From: Shewanella sp. MBTL60-112-B2
GTDB taxonomy: Bacteria; Pseudomonadota; Gammaproteobacteria; Enterobacterales; Shewanellaceae
Direction of reading: 5' to 3'
Assembly (NCBI RefSeq): GCF_019655055.1
Contig: NZ_BPFA01000034.1
Location: 1-53,222, forward strand
DNA: 53,222 nt
This document shows positions 24,299-33,343 of the stretch, piece by piece (position 1 is the stretch's first letter; every line of letters starts with the position of its first letter). Under the pieces are notes generated by a model. It was given only the letters and a program-made list of their open reading frames with translations, searched no databases and was not told the DNA's origin. The position numbers were made by a program, and so were the translations under genes.

Positions 24299-26332
24299 AT
24301 GATGAGACGGTGGAAACACAAGGTAGCATTAAGCATGCTGTTTTGTTTTGGTGCCATTGCCAATGCGAACGCTGCTGGAAAATATGACAGTATTCCTCAA
24401 ATGGGTAAAACCGCTAAAGGGGCAATTGCTGAATACAACGGTATGCAACAAGTCAATGGCGTGAAAACGCTGCAAGACTATATTGTTCAAGAAGAAGAGT
24501 TATTCGATTATTTATTTGAGAACCACCCAGTATTCAAATATCAGCAAGCCGGTAACTTGATTGGTGATTACCATATCAGTGACCGTGGTGAAGAGTATTT
24601 AGATACCGGCCACAGCCCTAACTACAGTGAGCGCGTTGGTGCGCCTCGCGCGGTTCAATATCGTTTAGGTGCTAAATCAATTCTAGATTATCCAAACAAT
24701 TTCGTTGGTCCAGAAAAGTGTGCTGAATGTCACGCGACTCAATACGAGAAGTGGCAACGTTCGCGTCACGCTAAAACAATTCGTTTCCCAGGTGAACACC
24801 CTGAAGTGGATAACGATCTTGAAAAGACAATGTACAACACCAAAGATACCTCAATCTTGCCTGACGGTATTACGCCAGACATGATCTATGCAACTGTTGG
24901 TACTCCACGTACTAAATACGGTTTCATCGATGCATGGCTAGTGCGTGGTACTTACCACATCAGAGACGGTTTATTACGCGACGGTACCGGTAAAATGGTA
25001 GCGGGTGCTAACCAGTTCTCTCGTGGTTGGGCTGAATGGTTAACGCCAGAAATGTCTAAAAAAATTAACGATGTTATCCCAGAATTCCCAACAACCTTAG
25101 CTGGTTTCGGTGGTTCAGGTTCGCACCAGCAAGGTATGAGTTCATACGGTGCTAAGTACGAAAAAGAAATGTTGTTCCAACCTGCAAGTTCTTACTGTGA
25201 AGTTTGTCATACGTTCAAGTTTGACTTCCAAAACAAGCAAGAGTTCTTCGATGCATTAGGTGATCCTAAGAAGCTACAAGAGCACACGATTTCTCGTGGT
25301 ATCGCTTGTGAAGAGTGTCATGGCGCGGGCGGTCACTTAGATGGCGGTACTGGCGGTATGCAGTCTAACTGTGAACGTTGTCACCAACGCTTCCAGTACG
25401 ACCCAACACTTGCTGACACGCCTCAAGCACAAGAAAAGCGTGAATACGCCTTCGGTGTGAAGATGAAGTCACTATGCCCATCATGTGGTACTGAAGGTTC
25501 ACAGATGTATAACTCTGTGCACTACGAGAAGGGCATGCGTTGTACTACATGTCACGATCCACACGAAGTGACTGATGGTGATTGGCAGTCAGGTTTCACT
25601 ACGCCAAAGCTGAAGAAAGACTGTAAAGACTGTCACGAAGCACAGACTTTGATTGCTGAAAACTCAGATACACACAACAAGCAAACTTGTCAAAGCTGTC
25701 ACATGCCTAACATGGGTAGCTGTGAAAACTTCAAGGCACTGCAGTTCCCTGACCAAGCTGGTTTTGACGCAGTACGTAAGTCTCACATGTGGAAGATCCA
25801 GGTTGATCCAACACTGAAGACACTAAACCCACCAGAAGGTGAGCCACGTACTCAAGGCCCTAAAGCGGGTAAAGGTTGGACTGTTGCTAAGAACGAAGAA
25901 GGTCGTAACTACTTAGACTTAATGTGGTCTTGTGCTCGTACCTCTATCTCTGACCACGACGTGGTAGAGAACAAAGGTTGTCACAGCCAGTTCCAGTCTG
26001 AACTAGAAACAGGCCTTCATTACGAAGATCAGTTAGAGATCTACGGCGAAGTACAGAAGATGCAAACACCTGTTAAAGAAGTCTTCTCGAAAGTTGAGCA
26101 AGCTCTTGTACGCATCGACCAGCTATTAGAAGTCACTAAGTTGTCTACTGAAGACAAGACTCAAGTACTAATGCTAGCTGAGAAAGCACAAGAGACTGTT
26201 GATCTAATCAAGAAGGATGGTTCTTGGGGTGTACATGGCTTCCGTTATAGCCAGAAGCGTTTAGATGCTGCACTAACGTATGTTACGCAAGCACAAAACA
26301 TTCTAGATGGAACAGGTTACGCAGCTAAGTAA
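24299..26332 (+). CDS. sirA: SirA octahaem c-type cytochrome sulfite reductase (copy 2)
   Basis: A 677-residue paralogue of the protein at 423. The seven CXXCH sites, the CX12NKGCH eighth site (CARTSISDHDVVENKGCH), the CPSCG pair and GSCENF are all kept, so the enzyme should be fully functional. Differences concentrate in the region around residues 165-190 (after the first haem) and in short loops; for example, the stretch before GKGWTVAKNEEG is two residues longer. The signal peptide ends near ANA-AG. SD AGGAG at 24291-24295 precedes ATGs at 24299 and 24302. It heads the second eleven-gene cluster. Confidence 0.95.
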   Translation: MMRRWKHKVALSMLFCFGAIANANAAGKYDSIPQMGKTAKGAIAEYNGMQQVNGVKTLQDYIVQEEELFDYLFENHPVFKYQQAGNLIGDYHISDRGEEYLDTGHSPNYSERVGAPRAVQYRLGAKSILDYPNNFVGPEKCAECHATQYEKWQRSRHAKTIRFPGEHPEVDNDLEKTMYNTKDTSILPDGITPDMIYATVGTPRTKYGFIDAWLVRGTYHIRDGLLRDGTGKMVAGANQFSRGWAEWLTPEMSKKINDVIPEFPTTLAGFGGSGSHQQGMSSYGAKYEKEMLFQPASSYCEVCHTFKFDFQNKQEFFDALGDPKKLQEHTISRGIACEECHGAGGHLDGGTGGMQSNCERCHQRFQYDPTLADTPQAQEKREYAFGVKMKSLCPSCGTEGSQMYNSVHYEKGMRCTTCHDPHEVTDGDWQSGFTTPKLKKDCKDCHEAQTLIAENSDTHNKQTCQSCHMPNMGSCENFKALQFPDQAGFDAVRKSHMWKIQVDPTLKTLNPPEGEPRTQGPKAGKGWTVAKNEEGRNYLDLMWSCARTSISDHDVVENKGCHSQFQSELETGLHYEDQLEIYGEVQKMQTPVKEVFSKVEQALVRIDQLLEVTKLSTEDKTQVLMLAEKAQETVDLIKKDGSWGVHGFRYSQKRLDAALTYVTQAQNILDGTGYAAK

Positions 26333-26348
26333 GCCGCCTAACTTAACC

Positions 26349-26385
26349 GCCTCGGCATGCATTGCATAGCAATAATTGCCGAGGC
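26349..26385 (+). other. Intercistronic hairpin after sirA (copy 2)
   Basis: GCCTCGGCA (26349-26357) pairs perfectly with TGCCGAGGC (26377-26385). It begins 16 bases after the sirA stop and ends 14 bases before the rhodanese start, the same placement as the unrelated-sequence hairpin at 2478-2505. No U-tract follows. Confidence 0.6.
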
Positions 26386-26399
26386 AATAGAGAGAAAAA

Positions 26400-26831
26400 A
26401 TGATGAAAAAAGCACTGGGTCAAATATTGGTAGGTCTGACGTTAATCACGAGTTCTGCAGCTTGTTTAGCAGGCGGTGGTTCTGAGATGGCACCAGCACA
26501 TCGTTATGAGCATCAGCTCAACACTATCGGCATGATGGAAGCTGAATCTTTAGTGGGTAAGGAGGGAGTTTACTTCTTTGATGTTAATACGTTGGAGCTT
26601 TGGGCTGAAGGTTTTATTCCAGGTGCTATTTACTTCAATGTTAAAGAGTGGAAAAAGTTACTGCCAGCTAAGAAAGATGCAGTGATGGTGTTTTATTGCG
26701 CTAACCGCCTGTGCAATGCCAGCGAAATTGCTGCGCATGAGGCGATGAAGATGGGTTACACCAATGTTCTGCAGATGCCTGATGGCATTTACGGGTGGCG
26801 CTTATCTAACCGAGTAACTGAAAAACCATAA
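26400..26831 (+). CDS. Periplasmic rhodanese-like protein (copy 2)
   Basis: A 143-residue paralogue of the protein at 2523, with signal peptide (cleavage near CLA-GG), GKEGVYFFDVNTLELWAEGF and active loop YCANRLCNAS unchanged. Strong conservation of the loop, including both cysteines, suggests that its chemistry matters to the pathway. ATG 26400 or 26403 may be used. Confidence 0.85.
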   Translation: MMKKALGQILVGLTLITSSAACLAGGGSEMAPAHRYEHQLNTIGMMEAESLVGKEGVYFFDVNTLELWAEGFIPGAIYFNVKEWKKLLPAKKDAVMVFYCANRLCNASEIAAHEAMKMGYTNVLQMPDGIYGWRLSNRVTEKP

Positions 26832-26891
26832 CAGCAGGATGTTAGGTCATAAACCTAGTTCGTACAGAATTGATTTAAAGAGATAATTATT

Positions 26892-27677
26892 ATGAAAACA
26901 TTTACAAAAACTACCCTAGCTGTTGTGACAGGTTTCACCCTGTTTATGTCTGCCAACTCAATGGCCGCAACCGAGCTGACGTCTGACGTACAAAAAGAGT
27001 CTTACAGTATCGGTGCTTCTTTAGGTAAATATATCTCTGGCCAAATCTACAGCCAAACAGAGCTGGGTGCAGAAGTTGACGTAGACCTTGTGATTGAAGG
27101 TGTGGTGGACGCACTTAAAAACAATCCACAGTTTTCAGATGAAGAAATCCTAACATTCCTTAACCAACGCGCAGAGCAGCTTAACACTGCTCGTGAAGCT
27201 GCTGAGGCCAAAATCGCCCTAGCTAACGTTACCGCTGGTAATAAATACCTAGCTGAAAACAAAAGCAAAGATGGCGTAAAAGAAACTGCTTCTGGTCTGC
27301 AATATGAAGTGATTAGCGAAGGCGAAGGCCGTAAGCCTAACCCACAAGATGTGGTCACAGTGCATTACAAAGGTTTCTTAATCGACGGCACTGAGTTTGA
27401 TGACTCACACAAGCGTAACGAGCCAAACCGCTTTGCACTAATGAGTGTTATTGAAGGCTGGCAAGAAGGGATCCCTTTAATGAATGAGGGCTCTACTTAC
27501 AAGTTTGCTATTCCTGCTGCTCTTGCCTACGGCGACAAGCAAGTTGGCATTATCTCACCGCAATCAACACTGGTGTTTGAAGTCGAACTAGTCAAAGTCG
27601 AAGCACCTGGCGACAACGCTCATGGTATGGGCTTAAGCGGCATGGGTATGGGCGGCATGATGGGCGGCGGTCACTAA
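26892..27677 (+). CDS. FKBP-type peptidyl-prolyl isomerase with Met/Gly-rich tail (copy 2)
   Basis: A 261-residue paralogue of the protein at 2989: signal peptide (SMA-AT), FKBP_N helical domain and FKBP core with VTVHYKGFLIDGTEFDD, VIEGWQEGI and AALAYGDK. The linker helix between domains has diverged clearly from copy 1, but the tail GMGLSGMGMGGMMGG is kept and ends in GH instead of the longer SMGANPHN. Retention of this tail while the linker drifted argues that it has a function, with Cu(I) binding the obvious candidate. Confidence 0.9.
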   Translation: MKTFTKTTLAVVTGFTLFMSANSMAATELTSDVQKESYSIGASLGKYISGQIYSQTELGAEVDVDLVIEGVVDALKNNPQFSDEEILTFLNQRAEQLNTAREAAEAKIALANVTAGNKYLAENKSKDGVKETASGLQYEVISEGEGRKPNPQDVVTVHYKGFLIDGTEFDDSHKRNEPNRFALMSVIEGWQEGIPLMNEGSTYKFAIPAALAYGDKQVGIISPQSTLVFEVELVKVEAPGDNAHGMGLSGMGMGGMMGGGH

Positions 27678-27685
27678 TCGCTGCA

Positions 27686-27705
27686 CTTAACACGCTAGTG
27701 TTAAG
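27686..27705 (+). other. Hairpin between the FKBP and sirG genes (copy 2)
   Basis: CTTAACAC-GCTA-GTGTTAAG, a perfect 8-bp stem followed by CAAGTTTTT. It may attenuate transcription into sirG. Copy 1 has no comparable hairpin in its 31-base gap. Confidence 0.5.
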
Positions 27706-27779
27706 CAAGTTTTTACAGTTAGTTTATACAGTAAGTTTTTTAAACCAGTTTTTAAGTTTGTCGCTTGTAGAGAGTCACT

Positions 27780-28493
27780 ATGAATAGTTTAGCTATCGGC
27801 ATTACTGTCACCCTATGTGCAGTTATCACCTTAATTTGGCGTCATCATCACTCTAGTCAAAAGCATGGTGTAACCCCGATAGCTAACCTTTGCGAAGATG
27901 GAATAGATGAGCAATCTATCAAGGTTAAGGTACCAGTAGGGCTATCTGTAGTGCTCTTTACGACGACAATATTAGTTTACTCACAATTAGGCCATTTCAA
28001 TGGCTGGAACAAGGGAGTAGTAGACAGCAATATTGATTATCTGATCACCGCAGAAATCAATAAAAACGCAAAGAAAGTAAGTGAGCAACCTAGCAATGAA
28101 ATTGCATTGTTAAATTTGGCCCAGTCTTATGTCGATGGTGGACTTTATAGCGAGTCAGTACAAACCCTCGATACCTTACTCAAGCTCACGGGCGATGATG
28201 CCAGCATTATTGGCATGAAAGCCAATGCCATGTATTACCGTGACAACCGCGAGATGAGTTTAGACATAGATCTGGTCATCGCCAGAGCTTTAGCCCTCGA
28301 TGAGTTTGAGCCGCAATCAAGACTGCTGCTCGCGACCCACGCTTACCTTAATGGCGAGTATGAAGCAGCCATCGAGCAATGGCAGAAGTTACTCGAAAGC
28401 GACAGGCAGAACTTTAACCTGGCCTCAATTAACAATGCAATTTTAAGAGCCGAGCAAAAAATTGCTAATCGTTCAGTGGCTGCATCTGAGTAA
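27780..28493 (+). CDS. sirG: SirG, NrfG/CcmI-like TPR subunit of a dedicated haem lyase (copy 2)
   Basis: A 237-residue paralogue of the protein at 3824 with two transmembrane segments (about 4-20 and 58-75) and the TPR region (LNLAQSYVDGGLYSESVQTLDTLL, AMYYRDNREMSLDIDLVIARAL). The segment between the membrane helices is nearly unrelated to copy 1, while NIDYL..AEIN and the TPR core remain. It is one of the fastest-diverging genes of the pair, although its presumed client site in SirA is unchanged. No CcmF-like partner is in the window. Confidence 0.8.
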   Translation: MNSLAIGITVTLCAVITLIWRHHHSSQKHGVTPIANLCEDGIDEQSIKVKVPVGLSVVLFTTTILVYSQLGHFNGWNKGVVDSNIDYLITAEINKNAKKVSEQPSNEIALLNLAQSYVDGGLYSESVQTLDTLLKLTGDDASIIGMKANAMYYRDNREMSLDIDLVIARALALDEFEPQSRLLLATHAYLNGEYEAAIEQWQKLLESDRQNFNLASINNAILRAEQKIANRSVAASE

Positions 28494-28522
28494 AGTCACG
28501 TAAAACCTAATAAGTATAAATA

Positions 28523-28542
28523 TATCAGCAAAATAGCTGATA
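28523..28542 (+). other. Hairpin before the sirC ribosome binding site (copy 2)
   Basis: TATCAGC-AAAATA-GCTGATA, a perfect 7-bp stem that ends three bases before the SD GGAGG of sirC. Its position, but not its sequence, matches the element at 4609-4623. Confidence 0.45.
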
Positions 28543-28555
28543 GCTGGAGGATGCT

Positions 28556-29266
28556 GTGAGTGAAAATATAGAGAGACGGAGGTTCCTTAAGTGCTTAGGA
28601 GCCAGCTCTTTGATAATAGCGCCCCTAGGGTGCAGTTCCGTCAAAGAGGGTGAGTCAGATGCAAACAAGCCCCATTACGCCATGGTGTTTGATCAAAATA
28701 AATGTACTGGCTGCGGCGAGTGTAAAGAGGCATGTAATTTAGCCAACAATTTACCTGAGGGTAAGTCTAGATTACTGATGGAGCAGCACTCTGGTGGGCT
28801 AGAAGGTCAGCCTTGTCCGCACTGCGGTAAAACCACTGAATGTGGTTGTGAACGTAAGTTCGTCCGCGTGTCGTGTCAGCAATGTAAGAACGCCCCTTGT
28901 GTCACTGTTTGTCCTACAGGCGCGGCGCACAGAGATGAGAAAACTGGCATTGTGACTATGGACGCGGCTAAGTGTGCAGGTTGTAAGTACTGTATTGCAG
29001 CTTGTCCATATGACGCACGTTTTATTAATAAAGAAACCGATGTCGCCGACAACTGTGACTTCTGCCTAAACAGCAAACTTGCTATTGGTGAGCTTCCTGC
29101 TTGTGTACAGAAGTGCCGTTACGATGCACTGATCTTTGGTGATATTAACGACCCGACATCCTATATCAGTAAGCTATTACGAGTAAAAGATTCTGTGCGT
29201 ATTAAGCCAGGATTTGGTACTGAGCCGAGCTTACGTTACATACCTATTGTTAAGCTAGGAGTATAG
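28556..29266 (+). CDS. sirC: SirC, NrfC-like four-cluster ferredoxin (copy 2)
   Basis: A 236-residue paralogue of the protein at 4639 with the same Tat motif (ERRRFLKCLGAS) and all four cysteine sets (CTGCGECKEAC; CPHCG...CQQCKNAPCVTVCP; CAGCKYCIAACP; CDFC...CVQKC). The GTG start and its SD context are identical to copy 1. The C-terminal 40 or so residues are almost unchanged. It is separated from sirD by two bases. Confidence 0.92.
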   Translation: MSENIERRRFLKCLGASSLIIAPLGCSSVKEGESDANKPHYAMVFDQNKCTGCGECKEACNLANNLPEGKSRLLMEQHSGGLEGQPCPHCGKTTECGCERKFVRVSCQQCKNAPCVTVCPTGAAHRDEKTGIVTMDAAKCAGCKYCIAACPYDARFINKETDVADNCDFCLNSKLAIGELPACVQKCRYDALIFGDINDPTSYISKLLRVKDSVRIKPGFGTEPSLRYIPIVKLGV

Positions 29267-29268
29267 AT

Positions 29269-30216
29269 ATGGACGGTAATATTGAATTTACAATGGGTCT
29301 GTCTGAAGGACTCGCCTGGCCTTGGCCTATCGCTGTGTACTTGTTCTTTGCGGGGATCTCTGGTGGTGCGCTAGCCACTGCGTTATTCCTGCGATTCTAC
29401 AAGAAGCAGACAACCAACACGGCATTTTATAAAGCGGCGGCATTGATTTCATTCGTGACCATCAGCTTAGGTATGTTGTGTCTGGTATTAGACTTAACCA
29501 ACCCACTGTTCTTCTGGCGAATTTTGGTTTACTACAACCTAAATTCAGTGATGTCGATTGGTGTTATCGCGCTTTCGGTTTATATCCCGTTAGTGGCGCT
29601 CATCTGCCTATTTGCATTTGAAGAAGAGATCCGCGAGATCCCTGCACTGAAAGTGCTCGTGCCAGTAGTTGAAAAGCTACAAGGCATTCGTCGCCCATGT
29701 GAAGTAACCGTATTAGTACTGGCTTTAGCTGTGTGTGCTTATACCGGTTTCCTTATCTCGGCGCTTATTCGTTTTCCTATCATCAATACCTCTGTTTTAC
29801 CGGCGCTATTTATTGCCTCTGGTATTTCAGCGGGTGCAGCAGCTGCAAAAATGGTTGCGGTATCGGTGTTTAAAGAAGACCTACATAGCCAAGATATGAA
29901 GTTACTTCATGGCGCGGAATGGCCAATCATGTTTGCTGAAATGCTATTCATCTTCATGATTGTCACTTCACTTATGACTGGTAATGCCGGTGCACAAGGT
30001 GCATTTGAAGCCTTCCATACTGGTCAGTGGGCGGCGGTATTCTGGTTTGGTGTAGTGGGTATCGGTTTTGGTGGTCCATTACTACTGAACTTTGCTACAG
30101 GTAAAGCATTTAGCCATAGCGCTAAAGCATTCTACTTATCTGGTGTGTGTGCTGTGGCAGGCATGATGTGCTTGCGTATGTTTATCCTTTACGCAGGCCA
30201 AATCTTTGCAGTTTAA
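29269..30216 (+). CDS. sirD: SirD, NrfD/PsrC-family menaquinol-oxidising membrane subunit (copy 2)
   Basis: A 315-residue paralogue of the protein at 5349, identical in length, with GLSEGLAWPWPIAVYLFFAG and LVLDLTNPLFFWRIL retained. Divergence is concentrated in the loop after the fourth hydrophobic segment (FEEEIREIPALKVLVPVVEKLQG), which probably faces away from SirC. It should pass menaquinol electrons to SirC and SirA. Confidence 0.92.
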   Translation: MDGNIEFTMGLSEGLAWPWPIAVYLFFAGISGGALATALFLRFYKKQTTNTAFYKAAALISFVTISLGMLCLVLDLTNPLFFWRILVYYNLNSVMSIGVIALSVYIPLVALICLFAFEEEIREIPALKVLVPVVEKLQGIRRPCEVTVLVLALAVCAYTGFLISALIRFPIINTSVLPALFIASGISAGAAAAKMVAVSVFKEDLHSQDMKLLHGAEWPIMFAEMLFIFMIVTSLMTGNAGAQGAFEAFHTGQWAAVFWFGVVGIGFGGPLLLNFATGKAFSHSAKAFYLSGVCAVAGMMCLRMFILYAGQIFAV

Positions 30217-30252
30217 CCTGTCGGTGAAACTGCAAAAATAGTAAGAGGTTCG

Positions 30253-30290
30253 CTCCTAATACACCGCCCCTGCAAGGTCAGTGTTAGGAG
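30253..30290 (+). ncRNA. Candidate cis-acting RNA hairpin with conserved loop (copy 2)
   Basis: CTCCTAATAC (30253-30262) pairs with GTGTTAGGAG (30281-30290) over ten positions, counting a G-U pair. The loop carries CGCCCCTGCAAGG, identical to the loop at 6562-6600, although the stems share no sequence. A stronger hairpin (GCCTTGCCA-CATTAAC-TGGCAAGGC, 30321-30345, extendable by CTCAC/GTGAG) follows just before the NosL-like gene. Confidence 0.45.
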
Positions 30291-30387
30291 TCGAACTCAC
30301 TGCTAAACAACTCAGCTCACGCCTTGCCACATTAACTGGCAAGGCAGTGAGTGCCTCTATATTCGCATTCTTCCAATTGGGCTCGCT

Positions 30388-30876
30388 ATGAAAAAACTAC
30401 TACTCACCTTGTTCTTTGTTCCACTTATGTATGCTTGTAGTCAAGGTGGTGCGGCGTCGCAGTCGACTGAGGCGCAACCTATTCATGACCATGATCGCTG
30501 TCACTTGTGCGGCATGATGATCACTAAGTATCCGGGGCCTAAAGGTCAGCTAGGCTTGAAGGGGGAAACCATAGTGCCAAAGTTCTGCTCGACCCGAGAT
30601 ATGTTTAATTTTGCACTACAACCAGAGAACAAGCGTCAGATCACGCATTTAAAGGTGCATGATATGTCGGTAACAGATTGGGAACATCCTGATGATAAGA
30701 GCTTTATCGATGCAAGCTCTGCTTGGTATGTTTATGGCACCAGTAAAAAAGCTGTCATGGGGCCTGCAGTGGCGTCATTCTCTTCTAAAGAAGCTGCTAC
30801 TCAATTTGCCACAGACCTTGGCGGAGCGGTTTTAACCTATGAACAGATCACCATTGAGTTACTTGCTGGCGAATAG
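30388..30876 (+). CDS. NosL-family copper-binding lipoprotein (copy 2)
   Basis: A 162-residue paralogue of the protein at 6633, same length. It has the lipobox MYAC and the NosL motif HDRCHLCGMMITKYPGPKGQ unchanged, followed by VPKFCSTRDMFNFAL and the conserved SAWYVYGTSKKAVMGPAVASF. The N-terminal linker after the lipidated cysteine differs. It probably delivers Cu(I) to the second SirA. Confidence 0.88.
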   Translation: MKKLLLTLFFVPLMYACSQGGAASQSTEAQPIHDHDRCHLCGMMITKYPGPKGQLGLKGETIVPKFCSTRDMFNFALQPENKRQITHLKVHDMSVTDWEHPDDKSFIDASSAWYVYGTSKKAVMGPAVASFSSKEAATQFATDLGGAVLTYEQITIELLAGE

Positions 30877-30943
30877 TGTAATTAGATGAGTTGGTGTGAT
30901 CTTCTATAATAAGTACAACAACTTGCTGAGTAGGTATAAATCT

Positions 30944-32260
30944 ATGTATACAGCACTTTGCAATATATCAGCGCTTGGAATTCGGCAGGTGACGCGCCCA
31001 CTTCTGTTATTGATAGGCCTAAGTGTCGGGGCACATTGTTACGCCGAGACGGTCACTGTTACTAATACCTTAGAGTTAACCCGAGTATTAGCCGATGCTA
31101 AATCTGGCGACAGAATTATGCTTGCTGCTGGGCGCTATCAAGCGCCGTTGCAAATTCGTCAATCTATTACGTTATCAAGTCTTGGTGACAGTATTATTGA
31201 TGCCGCTGGCGTGGGCAGCGCCATCACGGTATTTGCCAGCAATGTTGAGATCTCAGGCTTAACCATTGAAAACTGGGGTAACGACCATTACGAGCGTGAT
31301 GCCGGTATTTTAATTGAGCCTGGCTGTGACGGGATTAAGATCCACAACAACAACTTACAAGGTAATGGTTTTGGTGTGCGCGCCGACGAACTTAGCGGCA
31401 TTAAAATTCATAACAATGTGATTGTTGGTAACAACACTTTATATACCCTAGATAGAGGCGATGGTATTCATCTGCAACATGTCGTCGATGCTGAGATCTG
31501 GGGCAATACCATTTCTCAAGTGCGCGACGGCGTGTATCTCGAATCTGGTAGTAACAGCAAGGTTTACGCTAACCAACTGTTTGACCAGCAGTACGGCATT
31601 CATTACATGTACACCCATGATGATGAAGCCTACAGTAATCAAAGTTATCAAGTGGATGGTGGCTACGCCATCATGGATTCAAAACGCATTAATCTGCACC
31701 GTAATCAAGTATGGGATGCTATTGATTTTGGCATCTTGCTAAATATGAGCAAGGACTCTCGGGTAGAGCTTAACCGCGTTGAGCAGATAGTTAACCGCAG
31801 CGAAAACCAAATTCAGGGCCAAGAGGGCAAAGGTATTTTTGTCTATGGCGCCCGCGACAATATCATTATCAATAACCATTTTGCCTATAACGACATTGGC
31901 TTTTATATGGCGATGGGAGGCGAGGGTAATCAGGTTTACGGTAACCAGTTTATTGATAACTTTTCGCAAGTGAAATACGTCGGTGATGCGCAGCTAGAAT
32001 GGAGTCGTGCAGGCCGAGGTAACTACTGGAGTGGATACCTAGGATGGGATCACAATTTGGATGGTATAGGCAATACGGCGTACCGACCTAATGATAATAT
32101 CGATAAATTATTTTGGCTCTATCCTGAAGCTAACTTCTTGATGGATAGCCCTATTGTAGTGGTACTTCGCTGGGTGCAGCGTCAATTTGAAATTACAGAG
32201 TCTAGCGGCATTATAGATAGTTACCCCTTGTTGGAGCAAAACCCGGTTTTTAGTTTGTAA
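30944..32260 (+). CDS. NosD-like periplasmic beta-helix copper-maturation protein (copy 2)
   Basis: A beta-helix protein with signal peptide (cleavage near CYA-ET) and motifs GDGIHLQH, DGVYLESGSNSKVYAN, YGIHYMYT and GKGIFVYGARDN. ATG 30944 gives a normal signal peptide; an in-frame GTG at 30896 would add 16 residues. It is a paralogue of the protein at 7192 and clearly diverged, yet the repeat register and the C-terminal segment with NYWSG and KLFWLYPEA are kept. It should work with the NosF/NosY-like transporter that follows. Confidence 0.85.
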   Translation: MYTALCNISALGIRQVTRPLLLLIGLSVGAHCYAETVTVTNTLELTRVLADAKSGDRIMLAAGRYQAPLQIRQSITLSSLGDSIIDAAGVGSAITVFASNVEISGLTIENWGNDHYERDAGILIEPGCDGIKIHNNNLQGNGFGVRADELSGIKIHNNVIVGNNTLYTLDRGDGIHLQHVVDAEIWGNTISQVRDGVYLESGSNSKVYANQLFDQQYGIHYMYTHDDEAYSNQSYQVDGGYAIMDSKRINLHRNQVWDAIDFGILLNMSKDSRVELNRVEQIVNRSENQIQGQEGKGIFVYGARDNIIINNHFAYNDIGFYMAMGGEGNQVYGNQFIDNFSQVKYVGDAQLEWSRAGRGNYWSGYLGWDHNLDGIGNTAYRPNDNIDKLFWLYPEANFLMDSPIVVVLRWVQRQFEITESSGIIDSYPLLEQNPVFSL

Positions 32261-32292
32261 AACCTTAGCTTGCCAACAGACGGTGCAGTTTT

Positions 32293-32369
32293 TTCGGAGA
32301 ACCAATAGCTCCTTGTTTAGCGGTAATAGCGCATCATGCACCATATAAGACATCAGTTTGCTGATTTGG
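32293..32369 (+). pseudogene. Decayed duplicate of the 5' end of the NosF-like gene
   Basis: This stretch (TTCGGAGA..CAAT...CTCCTTGTTTAGC...CATATAAGACATCAGTTTGC.GATTT) closely matches 32428-32496, the ribosome binding site and first codons of the intact ATPase gene. The start codon is lost (ATA replaces ATG) and the reading frame is broken. It fills most of the unusual 179-base gap before the ATPase. Confidence 0.7.
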
Positions 32370-32439
32370 TTTTTGAGTTTAACCGTAGACGAATTATTGC
32401 TCGTGTTAGCGTTAAGAATGTGAAGTGTTCGGAGAGTCA

Positions 32440-33342
32440 ATGGATCCTTGTTTAGCAGTATCAGCACGTCATATAAGACATCAGTTTGCCGATTTTCTTG
32501 CGCTTAATGATGTGAGTTTCGAAGTTGAGCGCGGTCAGACGATGGCGCTGCTTGGCCATAATGGTGCAGGCAAATCGACTTTGATCAAAATTTTACTGGG
32601 CTTGCTCAAGCCAAGCGGCGGTGAAGTCATCGTTCTTGGAGAGCAGCATTCAGGGCAGCGCGCCGACTTAAAAATAGGTTACCTACCGGAGAACGTTAGT
32701 TTCTACGATAAGCTAACAGGCAAAGAGATTTTAAGTTATTTTGCCGCGCTTAAAGGTATCGGTAAAAAAAGAGTTAGCCAACTGATTGAAGAGTTTGGCT
32801 TAGAATATGCCCAAGACCGAGCCTTAAAGACCTACTCAAAAGGCATGAAGCAGCGCCTTGGATTTGCCCAGGCAATTTTATCTGAGCCGGAGTTATTACT
32901 ACTCGATGAGCCCACGGTTGGCCTAGATCCGGTGGCATCACAGTTCCTCTACGGCAAAATTGCCGAGCTTAAGCTGCAGGGCTGCGGCGTGATTGTCTGT
33001 ACCCATGAGCTTTCTTTGATTGAGAACAATATCGATATTGCGCTGATTTTAGCTAAGGGAGAGAGTTTAGCTAAGGGCTCTCTGAGCCAGCTTAGACAAA
33101 ACAGTGGCCTTAAAACTCGACTGACATCGGCAAACTTAGCAACTTGGGTCGCGCAGCAGCCGAGATTAGCCGCATATTATGCCGATGACGCGTTGCAATT
33201 GGATGCTGAGTCTAAGCCTGAAGTGCTGCAGCTATTGATGTCAGACTGCCAAGCTTTTGATTTCAGTATAAAGGAGCCTGCTCTAGCTGAGATCTATCAT
33301 TTTTACATGGGTCAATGTGCGCAACTTGAAGTGGTGAGTTAA
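32440..33342 (+). CDS. NosF-like ABC transporter ATPase (copy 2)
   Basis: A 300-residue ABC ATPase with Walker A GHNGAGKST, signature YSKGMKQRLG, Walker B LLLLDEPT and H-loop CTHELS. ATG 32440 after GGAGAG is preferred to the in-frame GTG at 32425. It is a paralogue of the protein at 8656: the nucleotide-binding core is nearly unchanged, while the C-terminal 90 or so residues differ strongly. It is followed by the permease with a one-base gap. Confidence 0.9.
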   Translation: MDPCLAVSARHIRHQFADFLALNDVSFEVERGQTMALLGHNGAGKSTLIKILLGLLKPSGGEVIVLGEQHSGQRADLKIGYLPENVSFYDKLTGKEILSYFAALKGIGKKRVSQLIEEFGLEYAQDRALKTYSKGMKQRLGFAQAILSEPELLLLDEPTVGLDPVASQFLYGKIAELKLQGCGVIVCTHELSLIENNIDIALILAKGESLAKGSLSQLRQNSGLKTRLTSANLATWVAQQPRLAAYYADDALQLDAESKPEVLQLLMSDCQAFDFSIKEPALAEIYHFYMGQCAQLEVVS

Positions 33343-33343
33343 T

